A stretch of 64,000 nucleotides of DNA, from NCBI GenBank assembly GCA_015501075.1, contig JADNYJ010000159.1, forward strand, positions 23,893 to 87,892, given 5' to 3'. Below, one piece after another: positions 1 to 11,235 of the stretch. The translations under genes were made by a program, and so were the position numbers. Below the pieces are notes generated by a model that was not told the DNA's origin, made no database searches, and was given only the letters and a program-made list of their open reading frames with translations. Source of the DNA: Gymnopilus junonius. Taxonomy: Eukaryota; Basidiomycota; Agaricomycetes; Agaricales; Galerinaceae. Each line of letters opens with the position of its first letter. Position 1 is the first letter of the stretch.

Positions 1-37
1 CAGATCCAAACACACGAATCGATCATGGTCCCATTAT

Positions 38-857
38 TCAATGCACATCTTCATACTTCTTCAAACCCTCTACTAAATCCTTCCATCTTCCATCATGCCA
101 CAACATAATATCCTTCCACCCATCGCTATCCTCACCCAACGTCGACCTGATCCACATCATATACCCACCAACCACAAAATCCGCCCAGCACGGCGCACCA
201 GCCCAAATAAACGGCCCGCCCCCATTCATGTTCTTGGAATACCACGCAGCGACCTTCCCAAACCCCCTTTCGACCTTCCTCCACTCCTTAACTCTCTCCT
301 CCCCTCGCGGCATGAGATCCTCCAGCCTCTCCACGCCTAACAACCGCTCCCTCGAGCGGCGAAACCACTCCGCGCTGCGCGGATTCAAAATCTCGAGTTC
401 AGGCGGATGAGGAAGTTCCAGATGGGCTTCATATGCACCGCGAACGCACCAACGAAGGGTGCTTGGATCCCGGCGGAGTGGTGTGGGAATACCTGGGGTG
501 AGTCAGGGTATTGTCGGTCGAGGTACTGGGCGATGTCGAATGATTCGCCCAGTTTCACACCGGTAGTGGAATTGGGGTCGTGGATGACGGGGAGGGTGCA
601 CCGCGGTGTTCCGTCTGGTTTTAGTGAAAGTGGGTTTAGTCCGATTTTGGTGTAGAGTTCTTCGATATCGGGTATTCGACCCATTCGGTTCGGTAGGGTA
701 TGCCTTTGTAATTGAGACAATATCTGTGGCCGGATACGAGGTGGTGATGTATCAGGGAGATGTGGGGTTGGGTGTGAACTTACCTTGTTTTCCAAGTGTT
801 TGGAGACCAGGCCTTTCGTGCGATACGAGAGGGAATATCGTAGAGTACGATCTTCAT
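38..857 (-). pseudogene. Glutathione S-transferase-like gene, copy 1 (frameshifted)
   Basis: Paralogue of the gene at 1774-2597, same strand and same intron position. Exon 1 is 784-857 (ATG at 857, opening MKIVLYDIPSR and closing on a WSPNTWKTR thioredoxin-fold start), the intron is 724-783 (60 nt), exon 2 is 38-723. The N-terminal GST fold (DGTPRCTLPVIHDP, SFDIAQYLD) and the C-terminal helical part (CWADFVVGGYMMWIRSTLGE) are well kept, but they lie in three reading frames. One base is missing in a C run near 670-672 and one near 400, relative to copy 2; the spliced length is 760 nt, two short of a multiple of three. The family conjugates glutathione to electrophiles in the cytosol; closest by motif are basidiomycete etherase-like GSTs. 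It is either a young pseudogene or two homopolymer read errors. Confidence 0.8.
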
Positions 858-1289
858 GGCAGCAGTCCAATGTTGACATTGCCCCTGAGCTCAACGCGCG
901 TTGACACTGAAAATAGAATAGAATCTACCCAACGGACCGGTGGTCCGAATTCTATTTACGTACTTCCGTACCCCTAAGACACATTCTAGGCACGACTGAA
1001 AGGAGACTCTCGCGCATTTATGCCAGGTCACTCACCCCATTACCGTTCTTGAATTCCGTCCATGCTTCTTTGTCGTTGCTGGCTTGTTCCACCAGACGTT
1101 TGATATCTGCTGTCCTCTTGACGGTGAGTTTCACGCTGTTGGAATTGACCTTTACATTCGTGTTCAGAAGCAGTGGGGGGTGTATGGCAACAGTCCCGCT
1201 CACCTTGGACATGCTGGTGTTGCCCTTCTTCAGAACTCTTGCATTGTTGCGTGTTCGTGTTGAGGTGATAAACATACTGTGTCACATGT

Positions 1290-1765
1290 CCGTCACAACC
1301 ACGCCCCAAATGAAGAGATACGCTATCCATCAGGTGAGATTCTCTTTAAGTAATCCTAACATTTTAGCTGAACATCCATCTATAATCTCCCAGCGCACGG
1401 TTTCCTCTTGTTCGATAATATACAGAAGCACTCATTGAAAATAGATATGTACATATACAGGAATTTTCTTGTTGTGATAAACTCAAAACTGCCATAATGC
1501 GACACATGTCTGTTCACATCCACTGTTCGACTTGTAATGTATTCCTTACAACTGCGATGGTGACATATTATCTGTCAGGCGAGATTCTCTACAAAAAGTC
1601 ATGACATTTTTTGCTTGAAATTCGTCTGTAATCCCTAGTGCGCTCATGGATAATTCTTTGTTACAGTTATCATCACCCAATGAAGAGTTTCCTCTCTTTC
1701 GACAATATGATATATGAACACTCCTCGAATTGATATCCTGATACATCTACAGGAAAATTTTCTGG
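1290..1765. repeat. Diverged direct repeat between the two GST genes
   Basis: The stretch around 1303-1455 and the stretch around 1545-1765 share a series of blocks in the same order: a GAGATTCTCT block, ACATTTT followed by a CTGTAAT/CTATAATC block, a CCAATGAAGAG/CCAAATGAAGAG block, TTTCCTCT, and CATATACAGGAA/CATCTACAGGAAA just before the second gene's stop. The right-hand copy is the 3' flank of GST copy 2 on the minus strand, so the left copy is probably leftover 3' flank from another duplication step. An ORF at 1018-1275 on the minus strand overlaps the left part but has no recognisable domain. Confidence 0.5.
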
Positions 1766-1773
1766 ACCAACTC

Positions 1774-2597
1774 TTAAACTACATCTTCGTACCATTTCAA
1801 GCCCTCTACAAGACCCTTCCATCGTCCGCCATTCCACCCCATAATATCCCTCCATTCCTCGCTCTCCTCACCCAACGTGGACCTAATCCACATCATGTAC
1901 CCGCCAACTACAAAATCCGCCCAACATGGCTCATCCCACATAAATGGCCCACTCCCCCCATTCATCGCATACCACACAGCGACCATGCCGAACCCCTGCT
2001 CGAGCTTCTTCCACTCCCTAACCCTCTCCTCTCCCTTCGGCGTGAGGTCTTCTAGCCTCTCCACCCCGAATAGCTTCTCCCTTGACAGACGAAACAGCAC
2101 CGCGCTGCAGGGATTGAGGATGCCGCATTCAGCGGCTGTGACGAAGTTCCAGATGGGCTTCAGGTGGTCGGCGAAAGCGACAGAGAACGCGGCTTGCAGG
2201 CATTCGGAGTGGTTGGGGAAGATTTTGGGAGTTGTAGGATATTGGTTGTCGAGATATTGGGCAATGTCGAATGATTCGTTCATGCTCATGCCTGTGGATG
2301 GGTCGTGGATGACTGGAAGTGTGTGTCGAGGTGTTCCATCTGGCAGCGCTGATTTTGATTTCAGTCCGAGGTTTTGGTAAAGCTGCTGGGTGTCTTGGTA
2401 TTCGACCCACTCAGTTCGATAAGGGATCCCTTTGTAATTAAGACAATATCTATGTAGGGTAAGTGATTCGTAGTCAGTTAGTATTTTTTTTATCATCCGG
2501 AACTTTAACGTGCAAGATCTCACCTGGTCTTCCATGTATTTGGAGACCAAGCTTTCTGGTGGGTACGAGAAGGAATATCGTAGAGGATTATCTTCAT
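1774..2597 (-). CDS. Glutathione S-transferase-like protein, copy 2 (intact)
   Basis: Two exons, 2524-2597 and 1774-2449, around a 74-nt intron with GTGAGA donor and CATAG acceptor; spliced length 750 nt, 249 aa. The ATG at 2597 is chosen because it gives MKIILYDIPSR, the usual start of this family, in phase across the intron. Residues 1-90 form the thioredoxin-like domain (WSPNTWKTRYCLNYKG, DGTPRHTLPVIHDP, SFDIAQYLDNQYP); the rest is the all-helical domain, with the conserved CWADFVVGGYMMWIRSTLGE block near residue 215. Basidiomycete GSTs of this type are cytosolic detoxification enzymes, some with etherase activity; that substrate range is inferred from family resemblance only. It lies about 0.9 kb from a frameshifted sister copy in the same orientation, a recent tandem duplication. 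Confidence 0.85.
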
Positions 2598-3127
2598 GTC
2601 AGTGGTATTGGTATGAGGATAACGTTGTACCTCGATTATATTTAATCTAATGAGCTAGGTCGAAAAATAGAATGCATTCACATCATCAGCCAAAGGTGGC
2701 TTTACGTTGCATGGTTCCTTTTTTCCGTTCTGTGGCATTTCCTCATTTCCTCATTCCTGAAGATTGAAAATATCCAAACCTCCAAATCTAACAACAGATT
2801 TCTTATTGAAATTGAAAGTAAACAAGCTCGAACGGGCCCAGTTAATCCTATATATAAGTCCATAAACTGCCTAACCATGGGTCAAACAATGTTCTATTCA
2901 CCCAGAGGGGATATTTATAAATGGGGAGTGGGTATAAAGCAGCCCCAAAACCCTAAGGCCAGCAATGCCTCTTATCGTGAAGCTCCACATTTGACATCGG
3001 AATTAGCATCAGGAGATAATAGATATAACCTGTGTCCGAAAAAGAAAGCGGCGCTGAGTCTTCATGAAGGAAGTATGACACGCACGTAGAATTCTAAACA
3101 CCGGTACTTACTTTGACGTCGTCATTG

Positions 3128-3430
3128 TTTGCGATGTATATCCCTACCTTCGAGGAGATATTCATACTTGTATACTTTCAGAGCATCTCTCGGGTATAGT
3201 GTCTTCTCAATCAAATCAACAATTTGTGTAGGTCAATCCAGAGGGCATTCACTTCAGTACCTATCTATTAGAATGAATTGGATTACATTTGGAGTACCTC
3301 CACTAGCTGGAGTCGGCATAATTCGAAGCGAATCTCTAGTATTCCAATGGATGACAGTTATATTTTCAGCTGAGGAAGGACGCCAAAAATAGAATCCATT
3401 TAGGGGACCCAGTTGATTATCAAAATCAGC
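3128..3430 (-). pseudogene. Possible coding relic, unidentified
   Basis: On the minus strand a protein-like frame starts near 3430 (GPLNGFYFWRPSSAENITV, then VIQFILIDR), meets two in-frame TGA codons at about 3210-3245, and carries on in the same frame with QIVDLIEKTLYPRDALKVY. Both halves have residue composition typical of real protein, and staying in frame on both sides of the stops suggests a decayed exon and not chance. No canonical AG acceptor lies between the stops and the second half, so an intron does not explain them. I cannot assign a family. Confidence 0.35.
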
Positions 3431-4845
3431 GTCAAAGTCGGCGAATATCAATATCAACATCAATATCAAGTGAGTATGTAGCGCTGTCTATAAAAAGTTA
3501 ATTTTACTGAGAAATTCCCTTGGTTAGTAAACCTCGTTTGAGATACCGGCCAGTGGCTGACCGCCGAACGGTTCCCCACATCAGATACCGAGATTTGAGC
3601 TGGGGTCGCGAACGCATCGGGGCTTTAGCATAGTGATTTACGCTAATCAGAGATTCTACGAAGAACCTATGGAAGTGACCGCATCTAACGCAAATGGCGG
3701 ATTGACCTATATTGTGCTAGATAATTATTTAATTTATGAGGCCTTTGACATTAACTCGACCCGACTTCAGATCAGGCTCTCCTTTAATCAAATGACTTGG
3801 ATGGTCACCGGGTCGAGCCTTCTAAACCGGTCTCTCTCGAAGAGTCATAACAATTTTCTTTCGGGGTTTCTCAGTGACTATGTAACTCCCTTTATCAGAA
3901 AACAACGAACTTTTGACTAAAATTACCCTTATCTAAGTTCATAGCATCGTCCCACTACGAAATTAGATTTACTACGAGTCTTCCTCCCACCAGTAGAATT
4001 CTGCCACATGAGCATTGTACCAATCCTCGTCTTCTTGATACAGGACAGGGGTAACACCACTGATGTCGAGGTACATATATAGTTGACGATTCTACTTTAG
4101 AACTCTATGCAGTGGCTGATATAAACAGCTCGACCAACCGCCAACATTGATATTTGAGCTTGATCGAAGTCACCCCAATGACAAGCTGTCCTCCTCCCCC
4201 TCCGATTACCGAGGCAAAGAAAGGGCGGTAAAGACAGTGGAAAATTGAAAGAATGAAATTTCGACCCAGCGGCCGTGATAACGCATGAAAGTTATTTTAA
4301 GTTGATCCAAATAAAGCTGACCTATTTCAATATTCAAGTTTCCAGGCTGCAGCCTAAGGTTTCACCGTCAGCAGAATATGAATACGAGGATCTGTCCATG
4401 TGCAGTTACAGTATACCATAATGAAGTAGCCACAGGTTAGAAAGGGGATCCGTCAAAAAGCTTCGACGATGACAGAAGTGATAGAAAAATGGACATACAA
4501 GTGGATAGATTAAGAGCAACCACAGTTCCTTATAGAGAGGCGAAGGTTGAAAGGGTGGAGCACAACCATACACGGGCGGCGAACACGAGCGATTCCCAAA
4601 TTTGAAAGGTCCATATCGAAGGAGTAAAGCAGGTGCTTCGGCTCACTACTCGTAATATAATGAGGACAAACACGTCAGCGGGGTCCACGCTGGGTCCCTG
4701 GAAGAGGTTCCTGGTCAGAAAGGACAACGATAGCGGCGGCAGAAACACATGAGTTTACAGATAGATAATCAACACCCGCGTGGGGGTCGTTAAAGTACGG
4801 ATCCTCGAGGAAAACGCACGCTAACCATAGTCTACACGACTAGCG

Positions 4846-5396
4846 TAAGCCTTGAGCTTGAGGTCGGTGCTAGTCATCAGGAGCGAGATGAGAAAAGCGC
4901 GCCGGCACTTGACTATTGACATAGTATCATTATGACCGAAGCAAGCGCCTTTCAAGTCCACTATCCAAGGAGCGATGGAGCTTGAAAAGCTTGAGTGTGT
5001 GCCGATGACGTGGCATGAGTTACGTCCCTGGATCAAAACCATACTGTTTAACGAGGACGAACAAAAGGGGAGGATTGTGATGGATATTACCAGCTCTACG
5101 CATCCAGGAGAAAGCTACGTGTCTCATCCTTTAATCTCCCATCCAGTCCGGCCTATTCGAAAGGGTGATAGTCGATGGTGTCCATCTTTTGGCTGAGGGC
5201 GCTGGTAAGCAAAATCGGCCATAGAAACACCCATGAAATCACAAGTTGGTGAAACCCGACGAGATGGTCGGATTGCGGTATGCCGAGGTTGACGAGTGCC
5301 AAGTTTGACCAAATGTCTGGAGCAAGACTTGAGACTGGCGTTGGCCATCGGGAGTGAGATGAAGAAACGCACCGGCAGTACTATCAATTCGACTTC
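4846..5396. repeat. Diverged direct repeat of about 75 bp, 470 bp apart
   Basis: Positions 4850-4925 and 5322-5395 share the order CTTGAG..T, TCGGTGCTAGTCATCAGGAG versus GGCGTTGGCCATCGGGAG, then GAGATGA, then CGC.CCGGCA..ACTAT. On the minus strand each copy lies in a short open frame with a similar peptide (FLISLLMTSTDLK versus FFISLPMANASLK), so this may be a remnant of a duplicated exon. No gene can be built around either copy. Confidence 0.4.
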
Positions 5397-7236
5397 CAAC
5401 AGCTCATATACTATTCCAAATGGTGATGCAGGTCCGGCAACAACATGAGGAGCACCACCGCACTATAGGCAGGACAATGCCTCATAACACAGAGCTAGAA
5501 CTTACGGTATATGATCAGGCGCGTTTGACTAAACATAACGATTTTTCCTCACCAAAAGACCTTTCAAACAGAGTAGATACAGAAAGGCCTTCAGTTTGAT
5601 ATCTTTTCGTCCAGCTCGTAGCAGGAAAGTAGAGATTGTAGCAGGATATTTCTGAGAAGGAGGAGGAATGTGGATGTCGTCCGTTGATACGCTAAAATTA
5701 GAGTTCAAAAGGTGTTGCAGTCTGTTTGGCTAGGGCTTTGACTGGCCAGCATCGTCGGGTCTTCCTTTTTTCTCCCTCCTCCCACATCTTTCGCTTCGAA
5801 TATGCAGTCTTCCGGTTACTATGCACCTTGCTCATAGCTTCTTGCACTGAATACGACTTATTGCACTGCTATTCTGGTATTTAAACCAATATTGCCTCCT
5901 CTCTCGGCCAAGCGGGCTTTGTGCTTTGGCGGTTAGGGTCCACTTCACAGTTTACGTGACCTACGGCTAGTCTTTGAATCGCAATGCAGTTCGGGGCTCG
6001 TCCTATGATTGCCTACTTATAGTCCCGTTTTATTTGAATCTAACACTTGCAATTGAAAGCGCGTAAGCGAGTAGCAAGCATAACGACATTTAAATCAGGC
6101 CGCAAAACTCAGATTTCTGAGTTTCCACCCCGCCGATGCGATATGATGGGTGATGATAGACTAAAATACTGTCGTCTTATCAAAGTATTCTCATGTACAT
6201 TTTTCAAGTAAGTCTCCCTTGGCCTACTTTCTCACCCCCATATATCTGGATAACTGAGTTTTGCGAACAGCCTCGAACAACACGCGTCATGTTCTTATCA
6301 AAGTTTTGTGATCGGAGGGCGGCGCTGAGGACACTGAAAAGGAATAGGCACACCACATATGTAATGCACAACTGATATCACAAGCGGGTGACAGAAACAG
6401 CTAAACCTGTCTGAACTGATATGAAAAATGACTTCCTGAGCTCTGATGTCGCTACTGAAGATCGGTGTTCTCTCCTCTGTGCACCACTTGAACCTTGGTC
6501 CTCTGAGCATATCTGTGAGTCCATTACCAATTAATCTTTCTCTCCTAAGCGTCATGAGTGCACTACAGTTAAAGCCTTTGTCTATTGTACTCGGAAGCCA
6601 TTCTCACACACGATGTAACCCTCGACCACGCTCAAAGCCACGCTGCAGGTCACCTGCATACGAAGCGATTACCGGTCCAAGATTCGATCCCTGCGCTCCG
6701 CCTGAATGTCAACAAGTTCATCTCCTTCACCGCACCTTCTCTGTAGTCGAGCATGCAGGGCGGAAAACAATTCAGATTTCTAATATCCTGTGCACTGGTA
6801 ACTTCCAAAGTAAGCCGACGCTTCCGAATTCCTGGTGGCGGCCAATTCAGCTTTATTTAATTTTACTCTCCAACTGGCCATGGGCTTATCGCACCGCCCA
6901 GCGCCCTACCCTTGAACGTATCTCTAAGCGATCCTCTGACTCCTCTCTCTGCCTTTTCCTTTTTTTTCTTTTGTTTGACAGGTCGAATGCGTTGACTAGG
7001 TCTATCTTTCTACGTAAACTGTGCAATTCAGGTTTCCAGATATACGGCAAGGAGAGGTCTTAGTTAATTAGGCTCTTGCTTCCTTCCCCTTCCTTTCTTT
7101 TTTTTTCTCTTCCATTCAAGTCGTACTGAATTTTCCTCCTACAAGTCGAGATACGTCCGTCCACTTCAAGTACGTTCGATGTATTTCACTTTCATTGCTC
7201 TAGCTACACCTAACATTCTTCTCTCAACATCACAGC

Positions 7237-8758
7237 ATGTCCGTTCCTAGCATCGCCCTTCCGATAACCCGCCGATCCTTCGAAACCGCCATTCCTTCAT
7301 CTTCCCTCTCTCACCAGACGACACCCGCCTAGTTCTCAGCCATACCTCAGCCACCTCTCGTACTGGAAGCTTCTCCGACGCTCCATTTCCTCCGGAACCA
7401 ATTCATTTTTCTTCCAGGACCCATCACCGACGTCGACTTGGACGACCAAATGCAAGCTTTGAAATTGTTACTTGGATGGAACGTATCTGATACTCTTCTT
7501 TCCGGCTTGTCACCACGGCCCCAAATCTCACTCACGTCCACTTGGACGACCTCATCTACGGTGCAGGACGAATTGATATCCTACAAGAGATCATCCTTCC
7601 TAACATCCACCGCCTCATAAGCCTGGATTGTCTCCTCTCCCCTCGGCCCACGTTCAATTGACCACTCACCTCCCGCAATCGCGGCATGTAGAAGAAATCG
7701 ACGTTGAGTATTTCACGAGTTACACCCGACCAACGATTCCATTGAGCGTTCGGGCGCGTTACACATTCGCGTCTGGACCCAGTGCGAACGAGGGAACGAC
7801 ATGTCGTATTCGGAATGGCCTCCCCAGTTTCGACCTCACCTTGGATTTGAGACTGCCCTGGGCGTCGATGAAGAAAATAGATATGGGCAGCACGATCCTT
7901 CTTCCTCGTTCCTTCATGCACATCATGGGTCTCGCCAGTAATTCTCTAGTCGAAGGATACTTCTACGTCGTATTCGACTCGCTTCCTTTTTCCACAGCTC
8001 AACTTATCTACCCTATCACGATGCACATTCTGAGCAGACTGCACCTCCGACTCGTCAATAACCCGCCAACGTTCCTCCTTTTTCTGTACATCCCCGTACT
8101 CAAAGACATTTGGATTGAATGGGTCGATCAGGATCATCCCTTTGCTTGGGATCTGGCTTTCTATGCGAATTGGCTTTCACGCTCTTCGCCTAGTCTACAA
8201 AAGCTCCTGTTAACCGACCTACCACTCTATCCCGCCCTCAGCACTCTTACTGGTATTGATATTCATTCTCATCACACCTTGACTCGTCCACGACCACACT
8301 ATGACGTGTTAGAGGCTTTGTTGATGGTCGTTCCTAATCTTAGAGGACTCGCTCTTCCACCGAGTATTCACGTCGCTCTTCCCATCCTGACAGATATTTC
8401 CAATGGCACTTTACTTCCTAACCTAGAGTTCCTCGAGATAGGAGCTAACACCATCGCTGAGCAAAATAGTATAATCCAGATGGTTAAATTCCGAAATCGA
8501 AATGCCGATGCCTCCCCATATAATTTTGACTTTGACTCTGACTCCGCCTCCGCCTCCATCTCCGAGGCTGTTTCCGCTACTGACTTATCTAAGTGCTCGC
8601 CGATTAAAACGCTGAATCTCATCGTACCCCATGTGTACGATAAATTGAAGGAGGAGCTTAAGGGAAAAGTCGAGGGGCTTAAATTGGCGGAGGGGTATAG
8701 GATACAGTGTATACCGCCTTGTGAAGTTTGTGGGTTGCAGTGCCGTTTTTCGCATTGA
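7237..8758 (+). pseudogene. F-box/LRR-like protein, 5' half broken by frameshifts
   Basis: From 7628 to the stop at 8758 one frame of about 375 codons is open and reads like the leucine-rich C-terminal half of the large agaricomycete F-box family (YPITMHILSRLHLRLV, SLQKLLLTDLPLYP, LEALLMVVPNLRGLALP). Upstream, fragments of the same protein sit in other frames: an F-box-like PLSPDDTRLVLSH at about 7305-7343, a stretch ending LLLGWNVSDTLLSG before 7506, and a leucine-rich APNLTHVHLDDLIYG after it. The switch at 7507-7508 is compatible with one missing T, but further frame changes at about 7340-7360 and a TGA at about 7660 are also needed, so genuine decay is likely. Intact members would recruit substrates to an SCF ubiquitin ligase; that role is inferred. 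There are no obvious introns. Confidence 0.6.
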
Positions 8759-9930
8759 AGTGTAATAGATAGACACGGCACTTGGAATAATTGTACGATT
8801 TCTTGTTTGACTATTTATCTTGTATTCTGTGTCTTATCTTATCAACCGTGTCCATTTCCCTGACCCATTTGCCCAATGAATGTGTCGCTACCTATCTATA
8901 CGTGCCTCACACCACAATTGCGATATCGTTTGTTGTGTCTAACCAGAGAACTAAAATAATTTTACGTTGGGATAGGCCAATCTGCCTAGGGCCCAGGCGC
9001 GAACTGCAATGAGGTGGAAGTCGTGTCGCGCTGTCGGTGCTGTCCGCACTGCCATTGTTGAGTCTAGCCTAGCCTACTTGTAATTTCTGTGATCTACTAT
9101 AGCAGACCGTACAGTGTCCCTATCCAATCCGTATGGCTCCGCCAAACTGTATACGTGTCTGTTTGTATAAAAGCGCAGAATTTCAGGTCGTCCACTCCCG
9201 CATGATTGAAGGGAATAATACAATAGCATTAAATAAATCTAGGTCCGGAACTCGAGGACGCATCATCAAGTTTGGCGCTGCTCTCGCTGTTCGTTGTTCG
9301 TAATTAATGCTCGATGTAAAACGTTAGGTCTCGAATTTAAATCTATTTGGTATTTTAGTCACTAGTCACTAGTGAGCATTCTGCTCGTCATTTACTGAGG
9401 ATAGTAATAAACCTATTTCCACGTAATTCACTCATTGAGCAATCAAAAGATTGAATGTTGAACGTTCAGCGTTCATTGATGAAGTTGATGTAGAAGTTCT
9501 GGTTATATTTGCAGAGCAGATTCCACCAGTCTAACAAACTGTGTGATTTCATTGTAAGACTGCTGTTCCTTACACTCTATTATCCTATGTTATTGACCAC
9601 CCACGAAAGTTATTGGATTACATTGATAGATATCTTTTCTTCTGTCTAATACCAGTGGCATTTGGAATTCAGCTCTTGATGATACAGGATGTCTTATCAG
9701 TTCTGACTGCCCCAGGATGCCCTACATCATGACAGGCTTCCAAAAGATTTTCATCAGTGGACATTACACACATCATGACAGTTGCTAACATCTCTTCATC
9801 CAATTTAGTATGAAGGATGATTAAGACAGATCTATGATGATCAGACCATCGGATAACATTTCGTAGGAGAGGATGGGCGCTGTTTCGAGCATATAAGGAG
9901 TCTAAACTCTGGCATTTTGACCACCCTGCC
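8759..9930. other. Intergenic, AT-rich, no feature recognised
   Basis: No open frame of convincing composition. It holds a short near-palindrome of CACTAGT units at about 9359-9375 and an AACGTTCA/GTTCA cluster at about 9455-9475, neither distinctive. The stretch just before 9931 is the presumed promoter of the membrane-protein gene, but I see no clear TATA box. Confidence 0.5.
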
Positions 9931-11235
9931 ATGTCTGCCCCAGGGCTATTACCCCCTACCTCAGTTCAAAAAACCGTGATTGGTGCCGTCATTGAGGGTC
10001 CCTATTGAATGTCTTTCTATTGGGTATGGTGTGTTCCACTAAAATTGCGCGCTTCGCTGTTACTACAAACTCACTGAATTAATTAAATGCTACTTTTTTC
10101 AAGGGGTACATACCTCTGTCTATTTGTATACTGTATACCTGTATTGTAAGTCCTCGCATGTTGTAACCTCCTGATAAAGTTTATAATTATACTCATGATT
10201 AACTGAAGGGTCAAAGAAAGGACGTCGGCAGTGGATTGTCCTCCTCACCATTTCATTATCATATATCTTCTTGGTGGCTAATAATGGTCTTGCGTGGTAT
10301 TCTACAGCCGCAGGACTCATAGATACGAATGGAGAGATGCGCGTGATGCTGTTTACTGATATACTCTCGACGCCGCCTGGGTATGTTACACTGCTTACCA
10401 ACATTTGTCTATTTTTTCTAGCTGGGCTGGCTGATGGGTTATTGGTAAGAAAGATACTCATTCTTAAACTGTCCGTGGTGCTAATGATTCAGATTTGTCA
10501 GATTTGGAGATGCTTCAATGTTTGGAACCGCTCTTTCCAAGCCATTGCGATCCCTTTATTTCTTCTGTTCTCTGAGATCGGTGAGAGTAACCTGGCTTCA
10601 TCATTGAGATGTACCTCAATAATGTTTCTGTGCAGTTTTAGATTTGTCCGTGATAACCATTGCATGCGCCAAGAAATTAAACCCCTCTCCAGCACAACGC
10701 AAGGTTCTCGACACTTTGCTCGTCTCTTCGTTTGCAGTCAATTTTTTCACGACTCTTGTAACGACCCTTCTCATCTCATACCGAATTCGATCTGGATTTA
10801 TGCGGAGTATGTCCCGAAAGTCCATGGTACGGTTCAAGCATATAGTGGACATCCTCATTCAATCTGCTGTCATATACACTCTGAGTGCATTAGCGCTGGC
10901 TATTTCACTAATGCTTACCGCGGGGAAGACATCGCATTACGTTCTGTTGTTGAGCAGCAAATTTATGACCACTTTCTTCTCATTTATCGCGGTATGTCTT
11001 CTTCGTCAAGACTGCTTTTGGTTATGGAAGTCAGCTGAATCATTTCCAGGCTATTACGCCCACTGTCATGGCTGCTCGAGTCGCTCTTGTATCCGACGCA
11101 GACATAGATATATCAGTTATCCAATTTGGAAGACCATCTACTGTTCGTCGTACCGCGCAATATGGAACTGAAGGTGGTATTGTGGCAAGTACGGAACTTC
11201 ATCGTGATTCACCGCTTTCGGAGTCGGCGGTCTAA
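9931..11235 (+). CDS. Polytopic membrane protein of an agaricomycete-specific family (324 aa)
   Basis: Six exons thread in phase: 9931-9997, 10104-10145, 10209-10444, 10493-10580, 10636-10991 and 11050-11235, total 975 nt. The first donor, GTCCCT, is non-ideal; the others are standard (GTAAGT, GTAAGA, GTGAGA, GTATGT). The protein starts MSAPGLLPPTSVQKTVIG and shows about seven hydrophobic segments, the signature QIWRCFNVWNRS after the third, and a polar C-terminal tail (VALVSDADIDISVIQFGRP). The layout, with the conserved W/Y-R-C-x-x-V-W motif after a membrane segment, matches a large group of uncharacterised agaricomycete 7-TM-like proteins. No substrate or ligand is known to me. It is intact, unlike several neighbours. 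Confidence 0.75.

Larger units (their letters stand above)
2660..7236. other. Long relic-rich stretch without a confident gene
   Basis: No ORF here has a domain I recognise. The stretch holds a possible coding relic at 3128-3430, a short plus-strand ORF at 3633-3920 (95 codons, no recognisable motif), a diverged direct repeat at 4846/5320, and a pyrimidine-rich block at about 7070-7120 (C/T with a T9 run) just upstream of the F-box relic, which looks like a basidiomycete core-promoter pyrimidine tract. The 6446-7063 open frame is low in complexity and lacks any domain, so I do not call it a gene. Confidence 0.5.

Noticed and set aside
6640..6710. A tRNA B-box-like GATTCGATCCC near 6690
   Set aside because: No matching acceptor stem or A box can be found at the right distances.
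6446..7063. A 205-codon plus-strand open frame
   Set aside because: Composition is Ser/Leu/Pro/Arg-rich without any domain, the T-rich 6955-6975 segment gives a string of Phe, and no relative comes to mind; length alone is not enough in this composition.
9359..9375. CACTAGT-based near-palindrome
   Set aside because: Too short and imperfect to support a regulatory or mobile-element call.
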